Shown one piece after another: positions 10,269 through 19,433 of a stretch of DNA of 41,837 nucleotides. Position numbers and translations under genes: made by a program. How positions within the stretch are numbered: position 1 is the first letter of the stretch; the number at the start of each line of letters is the position of its first letter. Below the pieces are notes generated by a model. The model was given only the letters and a program-made list of their open reading frames with translations. It was not told the origin of the DNA and ran no database searches. Source of the DNA: an uncultured Thalassotalea sp. (GTDB taxonomy: Bacteria > Pseudomonadota > Gammaproteobacteria > Enterobacterales > Alteromonadaceae); assembly GCA_947502355.1 (NCBI GenBank), contig CANMZP010000032.1, positions 1 to 41,837 on the forward strand, given 5' to 3'.

Positions 10269-10300
10269 AAAGGATTTTGCTGGTTTCAGCAAAATCCTTT
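10269..10300 (-). terminator. ndk terminator
   Basis: A perfect 14-bp stem (AAAGGATTTTGCTG and its complement) with a 4-base loop is followed on the minus strand by TTCTTTTTA. It lies 36 bases past the ndk stop and closes that transcript, so rlmN probably starts from its own promoter in 10130-10268. Confidence 0.85.
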
Positions 10301-10335
10301 GTATGTTTTCTAGCTAGCGCTTAAGCGCTTTTATA

Positions 10336-10767
10336 TTAGCGAGTGCGCGGGCAGATTTCTTCGTCAGAGAAGAAGTATGCGATTTCACGTGCAGCTGACT
10401 CTAATGCATCAGAACCGTGACAAGCGTTTTCATCAATTGATTCAGCGAAATCGTGACGAAGTGTACCAGCTAATGCTTCAGCTGGGTTAGTTGCGCCCAT
10501 GATTTCACGGTTTTTAAGAACAGCGTTTTCGCCTTCTAAAACTTGAACCATAACAGGACCAGAAGTCATAAAGTCAACTAAAGCTGGGAAAAATGGACGC
10601 TCAGCGTGCTCTGCATAAAAACCTTCTGCTTTTTCACGACTTAGGTGAACCATTTTTGAAGCGACGATCTTAAGACCTGCTGATTCAAAACGGTTATAAA
10701 TTGCGCCAATTACGTTCTTTGCAACTGCATCTGGTTTTACGATAGAAAAAGTACGTTCGATAGCCAT
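10336..10767 (-). CDS. ndk: nucleoside diphosphate kinase
   Basis: Transfers the gamma phosphate between nucleoside triphosphates and diphosphates through a phospho-histidine. The N-terminus [14 protein letters not shown] carries K11, and the active site is H117 in [12 protein letters not shown]. The length of 143 is exactly that of E. coli Ndk. It is monocistronic by appearance, with a strong terminator downstream and 215 bases separating it from maeA. Confidence 0.98.
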   Translation of the reverse strand: MAIERTFSIVKPDAVAKNVIGAIYNRFESAGLKIVASKMVHLSREKAEGFYAEHAERPFFPALVDFMTSGPVMVQVLEGENAVLKNREIMGATNPAEALAGTLRHDFAESIDENACHGSDALESAAREIAYFFSDEEICPRTR

Positions 10768-10982
10768 GGGAAGCCCTTAAATTGTATTTTATTGTTAATA
10801 ATTTTTTGCGGGATTATAGAGCAATTTTAAATGAATACCAAGTGATTAATTAAGCCTCTAAAAGCAAGGCGTTAACCACCACTTGTTATCTTAGGAAAAC
10901 ATCGTCAGTCAACGGTTATTCAAGATCAAAAAAATCGCGTCTTTAGCCCCACAAAAACGTGGAAAAATAAGTCTCTCTACAT

Positions 10983-12677
10983 TTAAAATGTGGAGCGGCG
11001 ATAGCTTCGATAAGCCGGTAGCCAAAAATTCTTTTCAATGTTTGCGCGAAGTTTTTCATCGCTAATTTCAAGCGCAAGCCCTTGTTTTTGTGCAACTTTA
11101 CCAATTGCAAAGGCGATGTTTTTGCTAACTTCAAAAATTTGGGTAATTGGTGGCAATAACTCGCCTTCCCCGGTATTTGCCAAAGGCGATGAAGCGGCGA
11201 GTGTTTCACTGGCAACCATTAGCATTTCATCGGTGATTAATTTGATTTTTGCCGAAATAACACCCAAGCCAATACCTGGGAAAATATAGGAATTATTACA
11301 CTGCGGAATGTTAAATATTTTGCCATTATATTCAACTGGTTCAAAAGGACTGCCGGTGGCAATAACCACATTACCATTCGTCCATTCAATGACCTGTTGA
11401 GGTGTCGCTTCTACTTGTCTTGACGGGTTACTTAACGGGAAAATTATTGGCGTTTCACAGCCATCGCGCATCGCTTTAACAACGCGTTCCGTAAATAACC
11501 CTGCTTGACCTGATACACCAATCAAAATATCAGGTTTTGCACAATGCATGACATCCCGTAATGAGGCGTACTCACCGGAAAATTTCCAAGCTTCGATTGC
11601 CGCATGACTTTGTACCAACTTTTGCTGAAAGTCTCTTAAATCTGGCATATCTTCGGTTAATAAACCATAGCGGTCTACCATAAACACTTGGCTTCTTGCT
11701 TGTTCTTGCGTTAAGCCTTCAACACACATTTGGGCAATGATTTGTTCTGCAATCCCGCACCCTGCCGAACCTGCACCGGCAAAAACAACCTTTTGCTCGG
11801 AAAGCTTAGTCCCTTTTACCCGACATGCGGCAAGAAGTGTACCTACGGTGACTGATGCCGTTCCCTGGATATCATCATTAAAGCAACAAATTCTGTCTTT
11901 ATAACGTTGCAATAATGGCATTGCATTGGGCTGGGCGAAGTCTTCAAATTGTAATAAAACTTTTGGCCAAGTACGTTTTACCGCCTGAATAAAGAGCTCG
12001 ACAAACTCATCATATTCTTCTTGGCTAATACGTTTATGGCGAGACCCCATGTACATAGGATCATTCAATAATTTTTCGTTATTGGTGCCCACATCAAGCA
12101 TAATCGGCAACGTATGAGCAGGGCTAATACCACCACAATTGGTATAAAGTGATAATTTACCAATCGGGATCCCCATACCGCCAATGCCTTGGTCCCCTAG
12201 ACCTAAAATACGTTCACCATCGGTTACCACAATCACTTTAACTTTTGGCTTCGTCGCATTATTCAATATATCGTCAATGTGATGGCGATCTTCCCAAGAG
12301 ATAAATAAACCGCGGTTACTGCGGTATATATCTGAAAAACGCTCACAGGCTTCTCCAACCGTTGGGGTATAAATGATTGGCATCATCTCTTCAAGATTGG
12401 CACTTACTAAGGCATGAAATAGCGTTTCATTTTTATCTTGAATATTGCGCAAATAGATGTGCTTATTCATTGGTGTACGAAAACTTGAATACTGCATATA
12501 AGCACGTTCAACTTGCTCTTCGATAGTCTCATAGCGAGGCGGGATCAAACCGGTTAAGTTGAAACTTTGTCTTTCTTTTTCAGTAAAGGCACTGCCTTTA
12601 TTTAAAAGAGGCGTTTCTAAAAGTTTTGGCCCTGCAAAAGGGATATAAAGAGGACGAGTCGTCGAAGTATTTCTCAT
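10983..12677 (-). CDS. maeA: NAD-dependent malic enzyme
   Basis: Oxidatively decarboxylates malate to pyruvate with NAD. The N-terminal signature [24 protein letters not shown] is that of SfcA/MaeA. The catalytic region includes [11 protein letters not shown] and the metal-binding FNDDIQGTA, and the Rossmann fold has [14 protein letters not shown]. It ends in PAYRSYRR as in the family. I chose the ATG at 12677 (564 residues, E. coli 565); an in-frame GTG at 12689 would add four residues but has no better ribosome site. It is transcribed alone, with 258 bases upstream in which I see no gene. Confidence 0.95.
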   Translation of the reverse strand: MRNTSTTRPLYIPFAGPKLLETPLLNKGSAFTEKERQSFNLTGLIPPRYETIEEQVERAYMQYSSFRTPMNKHIYLRNIQDKNETLFHALVSANLEEMMPIIYTPTVGEACERFSDIYRSNRGLFISWEDRHHIDDILNNATKPKVKVIVVTDGERILGLGDQGIGGMGIPIGKLSLYTNCGGISPAHTLPIMLDVGTNNEKLLNDPMYMGSRHKRISQEEYDEFVELFIQAVKRTWPKVLLQFEDFAQPNAMPLLQRYKDRICCFNDDIQGTASVTVGTLLAACRVKGTKLSEQKVVFAGAGSAGCGIAEQIIAQMCVEGLTQEQARSQVFMVDRYGLLTEDMPDLRDFQQKLVQSHAAIEAWKFSGEYASLRDVMHCAKPDILIGVSGQAGLFTERVVKAMRDGCETPIIFPLSNPSRQVEATPQQVIEWTNGNVVIATGSPFEPVEYNGKIFNIPQCNNSYIFPGIGLGVISAKIKLITDEMLMVASETLAASSPLANTGEGELLPPITQIFEVSKNIAFAIGKVAQKQGLALEISDEKLRANIEKNFWLPAYRSYRRSTF

Positions 12678-12947
12678 GGCGCTTTTCACTTAGTGGCATC
12701 AAGTCAGGTTGCATCAAATCGGGTTACATAAAAATAGCTTGCCTCAGACCATAAACACGCTTTTGTAAGAGCTTAAGACTTAAAGCAACGCACGAACGGT
12801 TAAGGGAATTGGCATAACCCATTAAAAATTGCGTATTGTACGGATTTTTAGGTCGTAGAGCTAACAACTTTTAACAAATAATCAAATAAAGTATGAAATT
12901 GTAACGATAAACATGAAAAGCGGCAGAAAATCACCAAACAGAAACTA

Positions 12948-13148
12948 TCAATCTTGCTCACTTATCCAGGCAAGTTGAATGGCCTCAAGAATCCGTTCGC
13001 CGCAACGATTGGGATCATCATCAAAATTGTCTAACTCAATGACCCATTGCATTAATTGAGGAAAATGCAGTGCTGTTGGGTCGACATCAGGAAATTTTTC
13101 CTGCAAGTCTAATGCAATATCTAAAGAATCAATCCATTTTAAGCCCAT
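12948..13148 (-). CDS. iscX: IscX (YfhJ) iron-sulfur assembly modulator
   Basis: Small acidic protein that binds IscS and iron and tunes Fe-S cluster assembly. The 66 residues start MGLKWIDSLDIA and contain LDNFDDDP and the closing ILEAIQLAW, all diagnostic. In E. coli it is the last gene of isc (after fdx). Here no hscBA, fdx or iscSUA is adjacent; the upstream neighbour is the large cysteine desulfurase fusion, 152 bases away. That proximity may be functional or chance. Confidence 0.94.
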   Translation of the reverse strand: MGLKWIDSLDIALDLQEKFPDVDPTALHFPQLMQWVIELDNFDDDPNRCGERILEAIQLAWISEQD

Positions 13149-13300
13149 ATAAGCCTACCTTCGAAATATAAGAAACCTTTCTTTAGTTTAGTTGCGATTG
13201 GGGTTAATACCTACTCGAACAATCGTTAATTTGTTAGAACCCCACAACGACAATGCGCCATGGGATTTGAACAATATATGGATTTAGCGAATAGCTAATG

Positions 13301-15616
13301 TTAATTATTTAAAAGCGCAAAGCCACCCGGTACATGGTAGACATTATCAAAGCCCAGACGTTTTAATGTCCGCGCCGCCGCATCACTGCGACTGCCACTT
13401 CGACAAATACAAACGAAATTTGTCTCATTTTTATTGGCCTGATTATCATGAACAAAATTGGTAATTTGCGATAGCGGCACATTTTTAATTTTATCGGCGG
13501 CAATATACTGTTGATGATGTGCTTCAAATTCGTGAGGCTCACGCACATCAAATACCATGACATTTTCTTTTTGCTGCAAAAACGCCGTAAAGCTGCTTGG
13601 CTCAACATCAATACTTGCTTCAATCGAGGCACAAATATTGCCACATGGAGTCGCTTGCTGGCTTTGCTCTATTTGAGCATCAAGCATGCGTTTTTGTGCA
13701 ACAAAATCACTTTTATTGATGTCGTTTTGAATGACTTTGCCAAGTAATGCATTGGATTCACATTCCAACGCCAACGAGGTACTAAATAACTGCTGATAAT
13801 CATGACCTGGGCAAATAAGCGTGTCGCTTGCAATGACTTGGGATAATTGTTGTAGCGACTCAAACAATGCCTCACCACTACTGCAGGCAAAATCACTGCG
13901 ACCAATGCCGCCAATTTGTATGGTATCTCCGGCGAAAACATAGTCGATACTTGCTGCCGTAAGTTTGCCTTCAATACTTGTACCCAATAAATAGCAAACG
14001 CTGTTATTGGTGTGTCCAGGGGTTGGTAACCTCGCCAACACTTTATCACCTATGGATAAAGCAGAAACCTTGGTGCCGTCATCAAGACACACCTGCTGAG
14101 TTAACTGCTTATCCCAACCTAGACTATCAAAGTGCTCACCTTGTAGCTTGTCTGCCATAATGTTGCGGATTAACTCAGGGCAATCAACCTGCTTATCATG
14201 TTTGTGCGTCGATAATATGCCGCATATTTGATAGTCCTGACAATTAACCAAGGTTTCAAATTTATTGGCCAACTCGGGTTCGGGATCAATTAATACGATT
14301 TGTTTCGCCGACTTATCAATGTAGCACCAGGTACAATGCTGATCATATACCCATTGTTGTAAACCGTTCGCTTTACTGTCAACCGACTCGTCGGCGTCAG
14401 ATAATATTAAACAACTGTGCTTTAAGGCTTCTACAGCTTGCTTTATGGCACCGCATGCTTGGTCAATTTCTTGCTGGGTGCTTGCTGGGCCAAACGATAA
14501 ACGAATCGCCCCTTCCGATTGCCATTTAGGCTTCCCCATGGCATCGAGAACAAAACTACCAGTGACTTTCGAACTACAAGCCGAACCAGAGCTTACTCGA
14601 ATTCGCGCCGCATCAAATAAATCCATAATGTCTTTGCTTGATAAGCCTTGCACTGAAAAGTTTAAGGTGGTTGGCAATGACACCTCAAAGTCATGGTTAA
14701 AGACAATGGCAGGAAACACCTCTTTAAGGGTTTCAGTTAACTGTGCCCGATAAGACTCAAGCACCGCATGTGTTTTAAAAGTATCATCGTCTTTATCATT
14801 TAACAGTTTGAAAATGGCGTTTAGTGCTGCGATACCCGGTAGATTTTCAGTGCCTGAACGTAAGCCACTTTCTTGACCACCGCCGGCAATAAACGGGGTA
14901 TAAGGTGCCTTATTACGGACATACAGTACGCCAATGCCCTTCGGACCATATAACTTGTGTCCACTAAATGGCGCATAATCAATACTGGTTTGCGTTAATT
15001 CAAGTGGAATTTTGCCGAGCGCCTGAACGCAATCAACCATCCACAACACATCAGGATTGTATTGACGAATAACTTGCTGCAAACCGGCTATGTCTTGAAA
15101 AACGCCTGTTTCATTATTGGCAGCCATGGTACATATCATTAATGCATTTGGTACATGCTCAGCAATAAATCCATAATCGAGTATGCCCTTGTCATCGACC
15201 GGAATGGCAACCACTTCGGCGCCTATGCTTAGCATATCATTCCAATGCTTTAAGGTTTCTGGTACGGCTTTATGTTCTGTCGCACCGTAAAGCAATACGG
15301 GGTTGGCAATATGCTTTAAATGAGTTCGAGCATAATTAAGGGCTGAAATAATGGATGTTTGGATGCCTTCGGTTGCCCCTGAAGTAAAAATAATTTCACC
15401 ATCTTTCGCTCCGGTTACTTGTCTGGCCAACGCACGCGTTGATTCTAAAATATATTTTGCCTTAATCCCGGTCATGTGACTGGAGCTAGGATTTCCATAA
15501 CATAAATTCATGGTATGAATTGCCGCTTCCGCAGCCTGCGGCAATACCGGTGTGGTGGCGTTATTATCTAAGTATATTTCGTCTTGTTGTGGTTGAATAT
15601 CGGTAAGATTGAGCAT
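13301..15616 (-). CDS. triple-domain sulfur enzyme: cysteine desulfurase + persulfide dioxygenase-like MBL + rhodanese
   Basis: Residues 1-400 are a NifS/IscS-type class V aminotransferase fold, with YLDNNATTPV, the PLP lysine K221 (FSGHKLYGPKG) and the loop cysteine C347 (SSGSACSSK). Residues about 425-625 are a metallo-beta-lactamase fold of ETHE1 type. H471, H535 (PTPGH) and D564 (FAGD) match the mononuclear iron ligands of persulfide dioxygenases, and GIGRSDF is the family signature. The usual HxHxDH reads HKHDKQ, so the second-metal residues are lost. Residues about 670-771 are a rhodanese domain with C738 in the loop CRSGSR. One chain could release sulfur from cysteine as persulfide, oxidise persulfide to sulfite and pass sulfane sulfur. 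Activities are inferred from the residues. Its own promoter is likely (perfect TATAAT upstream). Confidence 0.9.
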   Translation of the reverse strand: MLNLTDIQPQQDEIYLDNNATTPVLPQAAEAAIHTMNLCYGNPSSSHMTGIKAKYILESTRALARQVTGAKDGEIIFTSGATEGIQTSIISALNYARTHLKHIANPVLLYGATEHKAVPETLKHWNDMLSIGAEVVAIPVDDKGILDYGFIAEHVPNALMICTMAANNETGVFQDIAGLQQVIRQYNPDVLWMVDCVQALGKIPLELTQTSIDYAPFSGHKLYGPKGIGVLYVRNKAPYTPFIAGGGQESGLRSGTENLPGIAALNAIFKLLNDKDDDTFKTHAVLESYRAQLTETLKEVFPAIVFNHDFEVSLPTTLNFSVQGLSSKDIMDLFDAARIRVSSGSACSSKVTGSFVLDAMGKPKWQSEGAIRLSFGPASTQQEIDQACGAIKQAVEALKHSCLILSDADESVDSKANGLQQWVYDQHCTWCYIDKSAKQIVLIDPEPELANKFETLVNCQDYQICGILSTHKHDKQVDCPELIRNIMADKLQGEHFDSLGWDKQLTQQVCLDDGTKVSALSIGDKVLARLPTPGHTNNSVCYLLGTSIEGKLTAASIDYVFAGDTIQIGGIGRSDFACSSGEALFESLQQLSQVIASDTLICPGHDYQQLFSTSLALECESNALLGKVIQNDINKSDFVAQKRMLDAQIEQSQQATPCGNICASIEASIDVEPSSFTAFLQQKENVMVFDVREPHEFEAHHQQYIAADKIKNVPLSQITNFVHDNQANKNETNFVCICRSGSRSDAAARTLKRLGFDNVYHVPGGFALLNN

Positions 15617-15665
15617 GGGAATACTTCTAACTTCTCATTTTTATGTTGTGGCGATATTCTAACTA

Positions 15666-15738
15666 ATTATAACTTGTAACGCTAGGTTATAAGAGAAGAA
15701 AGAAAAAACAACTTGGTTACAACTTTTAACTTACAACC
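15666..15738 (-). promoter_or_regulatory. promoter and clustered GGTTRYAAG-like motifs upstream of the sulfur-enzyme fusion
   Basis: A perfect minus-strand TATAAT lies at 15666-15671, 50 bases from the fusion start. Four related 8-9-bp motifs follow: GTTACAAG (minus, 15673-15680), GGTTATAAG (plus, 15685-15693), GGTTACAAC (plus, 15715-15723) and GGTTGTAAG (minus, 15730-15738). They form two dyads, one spanning the -10 (TTATAAC-12-GTTATAA). This looks like a binding array for a dimeric regulator; which one is unknown. The porin start, 150 bases away on the other strand, shares the region. Confidence 0.5.
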
Positions 15739-15885
15739 TCAACAATATTTCAAATAAATCAGGTTGATATTTAATTATTGCTTATACTAATACCATGAAT
15801 TCCATTAAGTATTGGCCGTCGGTCAACGCTAGTGGCTAAGTTGTACATACAGCAATCTTTTAGAATTACATTTGTGGATAGAAAT

Positions 15886-17016
15886 ATGTTAAAAAAATCA
15901 CTAATCGCACTGTCACTTTCGTTGTGCTTTTCGCCCTTGGGACAAGCAAAAGTACTTTATAAAGATGATGATACGGTCGTAAATAGTCGTGGCTACCTAT
16001 CCATTGCCTACTTCGATAGTGAAGCGAGCAATGAAATCACCGATAGCATGTCTCGCATAGGTTTTAGTTTTAAGTCCCAAATTCAGGGCGGTTGGAAAGC
16101 CGGTGCCACGTTTGAATGGGCGACTAACTTCAACAAAAATGACAATATAGTCTTTAGCCGAGGTGGTGACAGTAATGGCCCATCAGGTTCATCCGGCGAT
16201 TCATTAACAGCACGTCACGGCTTTATCCAGCTAGAGCACGAAAAATGGGGCACAATCACCGCCGGTAAACAATGGGCAGCATTTTATGATGTCACCGGTG
16301 CAACCGATTTATTGCATTTCTTTGGTGGTAATGCAGCGGGATCATTTAACGTGGGTACCGATGGGGGACTCTCTGGTACAGGTCGAGTTGAACAAGCGAT
16401 TATTTGGCGAAAAAGCTATCAAAACTTTGATCTTAGTTTGCAATTTCAGGCTCAAGATGAAGCCATTGAATTCAATTCGACAGATAGTGAACTTGATGGC
16501 ATGGAGTTAGGCACCATTGGCAATGGTTATGGGGTAACGGCGGCTTACAATTACGAGAAATTTCGTTTTGCGGCAGGCATCAATGTAGTCGATATTGATA
16601 TTAACGCTGCTTTCAATGACGGCATATCTGGTGATACCGAAGATGAAGCCATTGGGTTTAACGTTTTATATGGCAACAAGCACGAACCTGGATTTTATGG
16701 CGCACTGACCTTTGTGACTGCCGAAAACCATGAAGTAGATAATAATGGTGATTACTTTGACTCTGATGGTATGGAGTTACTTTTATGGTACAACTTTAAT
16801 AACCCAGTAGGGGTTTACGGCGGATTTAATCACTTGGAGCCAGACGATTCCGATAATGAGTATGAACTGCACTATAACTTTGTCGGTGCCGAATACCGCT
16901 TTGATAAAGGCATGGGGATGTTGTTTATCGAAACGAAATTCCATGACACAACCCAAGCCGATGGCAGTGAGATTGACGACACCGATATTGTTGCCGGCGT
17001 TAAAGTCTTCCTATAA
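15886..17016 (+). CDS. outer membrane porin
   Basis: Beta-barrel general diffusion porin. I chose the ATG at 15886 because it opens directly on a classic signal peptide (MLKKSLIALSLSL, cleavage after GQA near residue 21) and GGATAG lies just upstream; the longer reading adds 18 unlikely residues. The mature protein shows alternating strands with repeated G-x-aromatic patterns, the loop and strand pattern WGTITAGKQWAAFYDVTG of Gram-negative porins, many acidic loop residues (DDSDNEYE, EIDDTDI), and a terminal strand ending VKVFL. Substrate is not evident. It is alone on its strand until nnrS. Confidence 0.88.
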   Translation: MLKKSLIALSLSLCFSPLGQAKVLYKDDDTVVNSRGYLSIAYFDSEASNEITDSMSRIGFSFKSQIQGGWKAGATFEWATNFNKNDNIVFSRGGDSNGPSGSSGDSLTARHGFIQLEHEKWGTITAGKQWAAFYDVTGATDLLHFFGGNAAGSFNVGTDGGLSGTGRVEQAIIWRKSYQNFDLSLQFQAQDEAIEFNSTDSELDGMELGTIGNGYGVTAAYNYEKFRFAAGINVVDIDINAAFNDGISGDTEDEAIGFNVLYGNKHEPGFYGALTFVTAENHEVDNNGDYFDSDGMELLLWYNFNNPVGVYGGFNHLEPDDSDNEYELHYNFVGAEYRFDKGMGMLFIETKFHDTTQADGSEIDDTDIVAGVKVFL

Positions 17017-17056
17017 CGTGCGCATACCTCAAATAGCCGTTGCATTCATTTGAGTT

Positions 17057-17089
17057 ACATTGTCACTTTGCCAGTCAAAGTGACAATGT
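17057..17089. repeat. 33-bp perfect hairpin between porin and nnrS
   Basis: A 14-bp perfect inverted repeat (ACATTGTCACTTTG and its complement) flanks a 5-base spacer. It starts 40 bases after the porin stop and ends 38 bases before nnrS. No T-run follows on either strand, so it is either an mRNA 3'-end stabiliser/terminator for the porin or an operator for nnrS. Confidence 0.6.
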
Positions 17090-17127
17090 AAATAGCACAA
17101 CACAGATAAAGCAACACAAATAAAGCA

Positions 17128-18327
17128 ATGCAAATTACCGACTTATCAAAAGAAATGGCCATACCGGCTTTTTTACGTTTGGGTTTTCGCCCGTTCTTTT
17201 CACTCGCGAGTTTATTCGCCATTTTTGCCATTGGTTTTTGGTTGTTGGTATTTTCTGGCCACTTAACGATTCAATTACATGGCGGCGGCACTTTTTGGCA
17301 TGTGCATGAAATGATCTTTGGCTTTGCTTGTGCTGTTATTGTTGGCTTTTTACTTACCGCTGTACAAACATGGACGGGTCAGCGGGCAATTAATCACTGG
17401 CCATTGTTGCTCCTTGCTACCCTTTGGCTTATTGGACGATTAGCGATGCTGTTACCCACTTTCCTTGGTGAGTTTGGCGTTGCTTTTTTTGATTTATTAT
17501 TCCTTCCTTATGCGGCCTATTCATTGGCGAAACCGATTGTTAAAGTAAAGCAGCAGCGTAATTTGTTTTTTATCCCGATACTCATGGTGTTTTGGTTGCT
17601 CAACCTAGGGATGCACTTATCACTTTGGTTTGAGCAAATTGATCTTCGTGCCCTTTATTTCACCGCGGTTATGTTAATCACCTTATTAATGTCGATTATG
17701 ATCGGTCGAATCACCCCAATCTTTACGGCCAATGGCACAAATACCAAAGCCGTTACCCAAATAAAGTGGCTAGAAAATACCGCCAATATCACGTTATTAA
17801 CACTCACACTTTGTTTTTTTATTTCGGTGTTGGTACCGTTACCCAACACCCTGTTTATGCTGTTGCTTTTTATCGCCGGCACAACCCAAAGTATACGACT
17901 TATTCGGTACAAACCTTGGATCACCTTAAAAACCCCCTTGCTTTGGTCATTGCATGCGGCTATTGGTTTTATTTGTTTCGGTTTGGTCGCGCTTTCAACA
18001 AGTTACTATTATCAGCAACTTTACAGCAATCACATTTGGCACCTTCTCACCATTGGCGGTATGGGAGGTTTGATCCTAGCCATGATGTCGCGAGTAAGTT
18101 TAGGGCATACGGGCTACCCTTTAGTCCCACATAAGCTGATGAGTCTGGCATTTGTGTGTCTAATAGCTTCGCCAGTTTTAAGGGCCTTTGGGCCGCTATT
18201 ATTCCCACAATCATTGCTCACTTATATATGGTTAAGTGGTGTTGTTTGGGTTATTGCCTTTACTTGCTTTGCGTATGTTTACATCCCAATTTTAAGTCGG
18301 ACTCGAGCGGATGGACGACCAGGCTAG
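17128..18327 (+). CDS. nnrS: NnrS family membrane protein
   Basis: Polytopic membrane protein of the NnrS family, described as haem- and copper-containing and protective under nitric oxide stress. The 399 residues are largely hydrophobic, with roughly 11-12 helices. Family marks include FLRLGFRPFF near the N-terminus, HGGGTFWHVHEMIFGF with metal-candidate histidines, GRITPIFTANGT, HLLTIGGMGGLILAMMSRVSLGHTG and a C-terminal YVPI-like end. No NsrR or nitrate/NO sensor gene is adjacent. No clear Shine-Dalgarno precedes the ATG. Confidence 0.9.
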   Translation: MQITDLSKEMAIPAFLRLGFRPFFSLASLFAIFAIGFWLLVFSGHLTIQLHGGGTFWHVHEMIFGFACAVIVGFLLTAVQTWTGQRAINHWPLLLLATLWLIGRLAMLLPTFLGEFGVAFFDLLFLPYAAYSLAKPIVKVKQQRNLFFIPILMVFWLLNLGMHLSLWFEQIDLRALYFTAVMLITLLMSIMIGRITPIFTANGTNTKAVTQIKWLENTANITLLTLTLCFFISVLVPLPNTLFMLLLFIAGTTQSIRLIRYKPWITLKTPLLWSLHAAIGFICFGLVALSTSYYYQQLYSNHIWHLLTIGGMGGLILAMMSRVSLGHTGYPLVPHKLMSLAFVCLIASPVLRAFGPLLFPQSLLTYIWLSGVVWVIAFTCFAYVYIPILSRTRADGRPG

Positions 18328-18460
18328 TTTTTTATTAAAAATTAAGAGCTTTGCGTCAAAATATGGTTCCCTTAATAACGTATTTGCTCTAAAATCAGTT
18401 CCCCCTTTTTGAAAACCAAAAGGGTGTTTTACACATTTAATTTAGCATTTGGAACACATT

Positions 18461-19414
18461 ATGCGCGCGGTTTTTCTGGACAGAAGTACATTAACGGATG
18501 ATATTGATTTTTCACTGATCGAGCAGCAACTTACAAATATAAGTTATTTTGCGCTGACCCCAAGTGAAAAGGTCGTATACCGTTGCAAATACGCGAATAT
18601 CATTATCACCAATAAAGTCGTGATTGACCGTAACATCATGCGCTCTCTGCCTAAGCTAAAAGTCATTTGCATTGCCGCAACGGGCACCAATAATGTCGAC
18701 TTAGAAGCAGCGCAAGAACTTGGCATTGCGGTTTTTAATGTCAGTGGCTACTCCAATCAAAGTGTTAGCCAATATGTCTTTGCCATGTTATTGGAAGTCA
18801 TGCAAAAAAGCAGTCGCTATATTGCCGACTGCCGTGAAGGGGCATGGCAGCAAAGTCCAATGTTTTGTCATCATTCACTGCCTATTGAAGAGCTGGCCGA
18901 CAAAAAAATCGCCATCATCGGTTTTGGGGCATTGGGCAAGTCTGTAGCAAAAATCGCTCAGGCATTTGAAATGCAGGTCCTTGTTGCTGAGCGCCAACAT
19001 GCTCAACAAGTCCGTCCGGGGCGCGTCTCGTTTGAGCAAGCCATAACCGAAGCCGATGTTGTATCCATTCACTGTCCTTTAGTAAATGAAAACCATCACC
19101 AGTTTAATCATCAGATTTTTACCCAAATGAAACGCAGTGCGATTTTAATTAATACCGCGCGTGGTGGATTAGTAAACAGCTCGGATTTGGCGTTAGCCTT
19201 AAAAGCGAAAAAGATCCGAGCAGCAATTTTAGATGTATTAGAAGAAGAGCCGCCAAAAGCGGATCATCCTTTATTGCAAGGTAAGATTGATAATTTATAT
19301 TTAACCGCGCACATAGCTTGGGCAAGCCAAGAGGCGCAACAAAGGCTGGTTAACGGCATAGCCGCTAACATCAGCGCATTTTGTAATAATGTGTCGCATA
19401 ATCGCGTGGTTTAA
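18461..19414 (+). CDS. D-2-hydroxyacid dehydrogenase (glycerate dehydrogenase/hydroxypyruvate reductase-like)
   Basis: NAD(P)-dependent oxidoreductase interconverting 2-oxoacids and D-2-hydroxyacids. From the ATG at 18461 it has 317 residues; a TTG four codons earlier is less likely. The dinucleotide motif is GFGALG (154-159), and the catalytic triad is R234 (NTARGG), E263 (LEEEPP) and H284 (TAHIAWAS). The IAATGTNNVD and GYSNQSVSQ segments fit the glycerate dehydrogenase (HprA) branch, but exact substrate cannot be read. It stands alone, converging with the FAD oxidase gene 19 bases away. Confidence 0.9.
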   Translation: MRAVFLDRSTLTDDIDFSLIEQQLTNISYFALTPSEKVVYRCKYANIIITNKVVIDRNIMRSLPKLKVICIAATGTNNVDLEAAQELGIAVFNVSGYSNQSVSQYVFAMLLEVMQKSSRYIADCREGAWQQSPMFCHHSLPIEELADKKIAIIGFGALGKSVAKIAQAFEMQVLVAERQHAQQVRPGRVSFEQAITEADVVSIHCPLVNENHHQFNHQIFTQMKRSAILINTARGGLVNSSDLALALKAKKIRAAILDVLEEEPPKADHPLLQGKIDNLYLTAHIAWASQEAQQRLVNGIAANISAFCNNVSHNRVV

Positions 19415-19433
19415 GCGTCGTAAACAAAATCGA

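Noticed and set aside
13363-14049. Minus-strand frames overlapping the fusion gene
   Set aside because: They are shadows of the 771-residue gene, which has clear catalytic motifs throughout.
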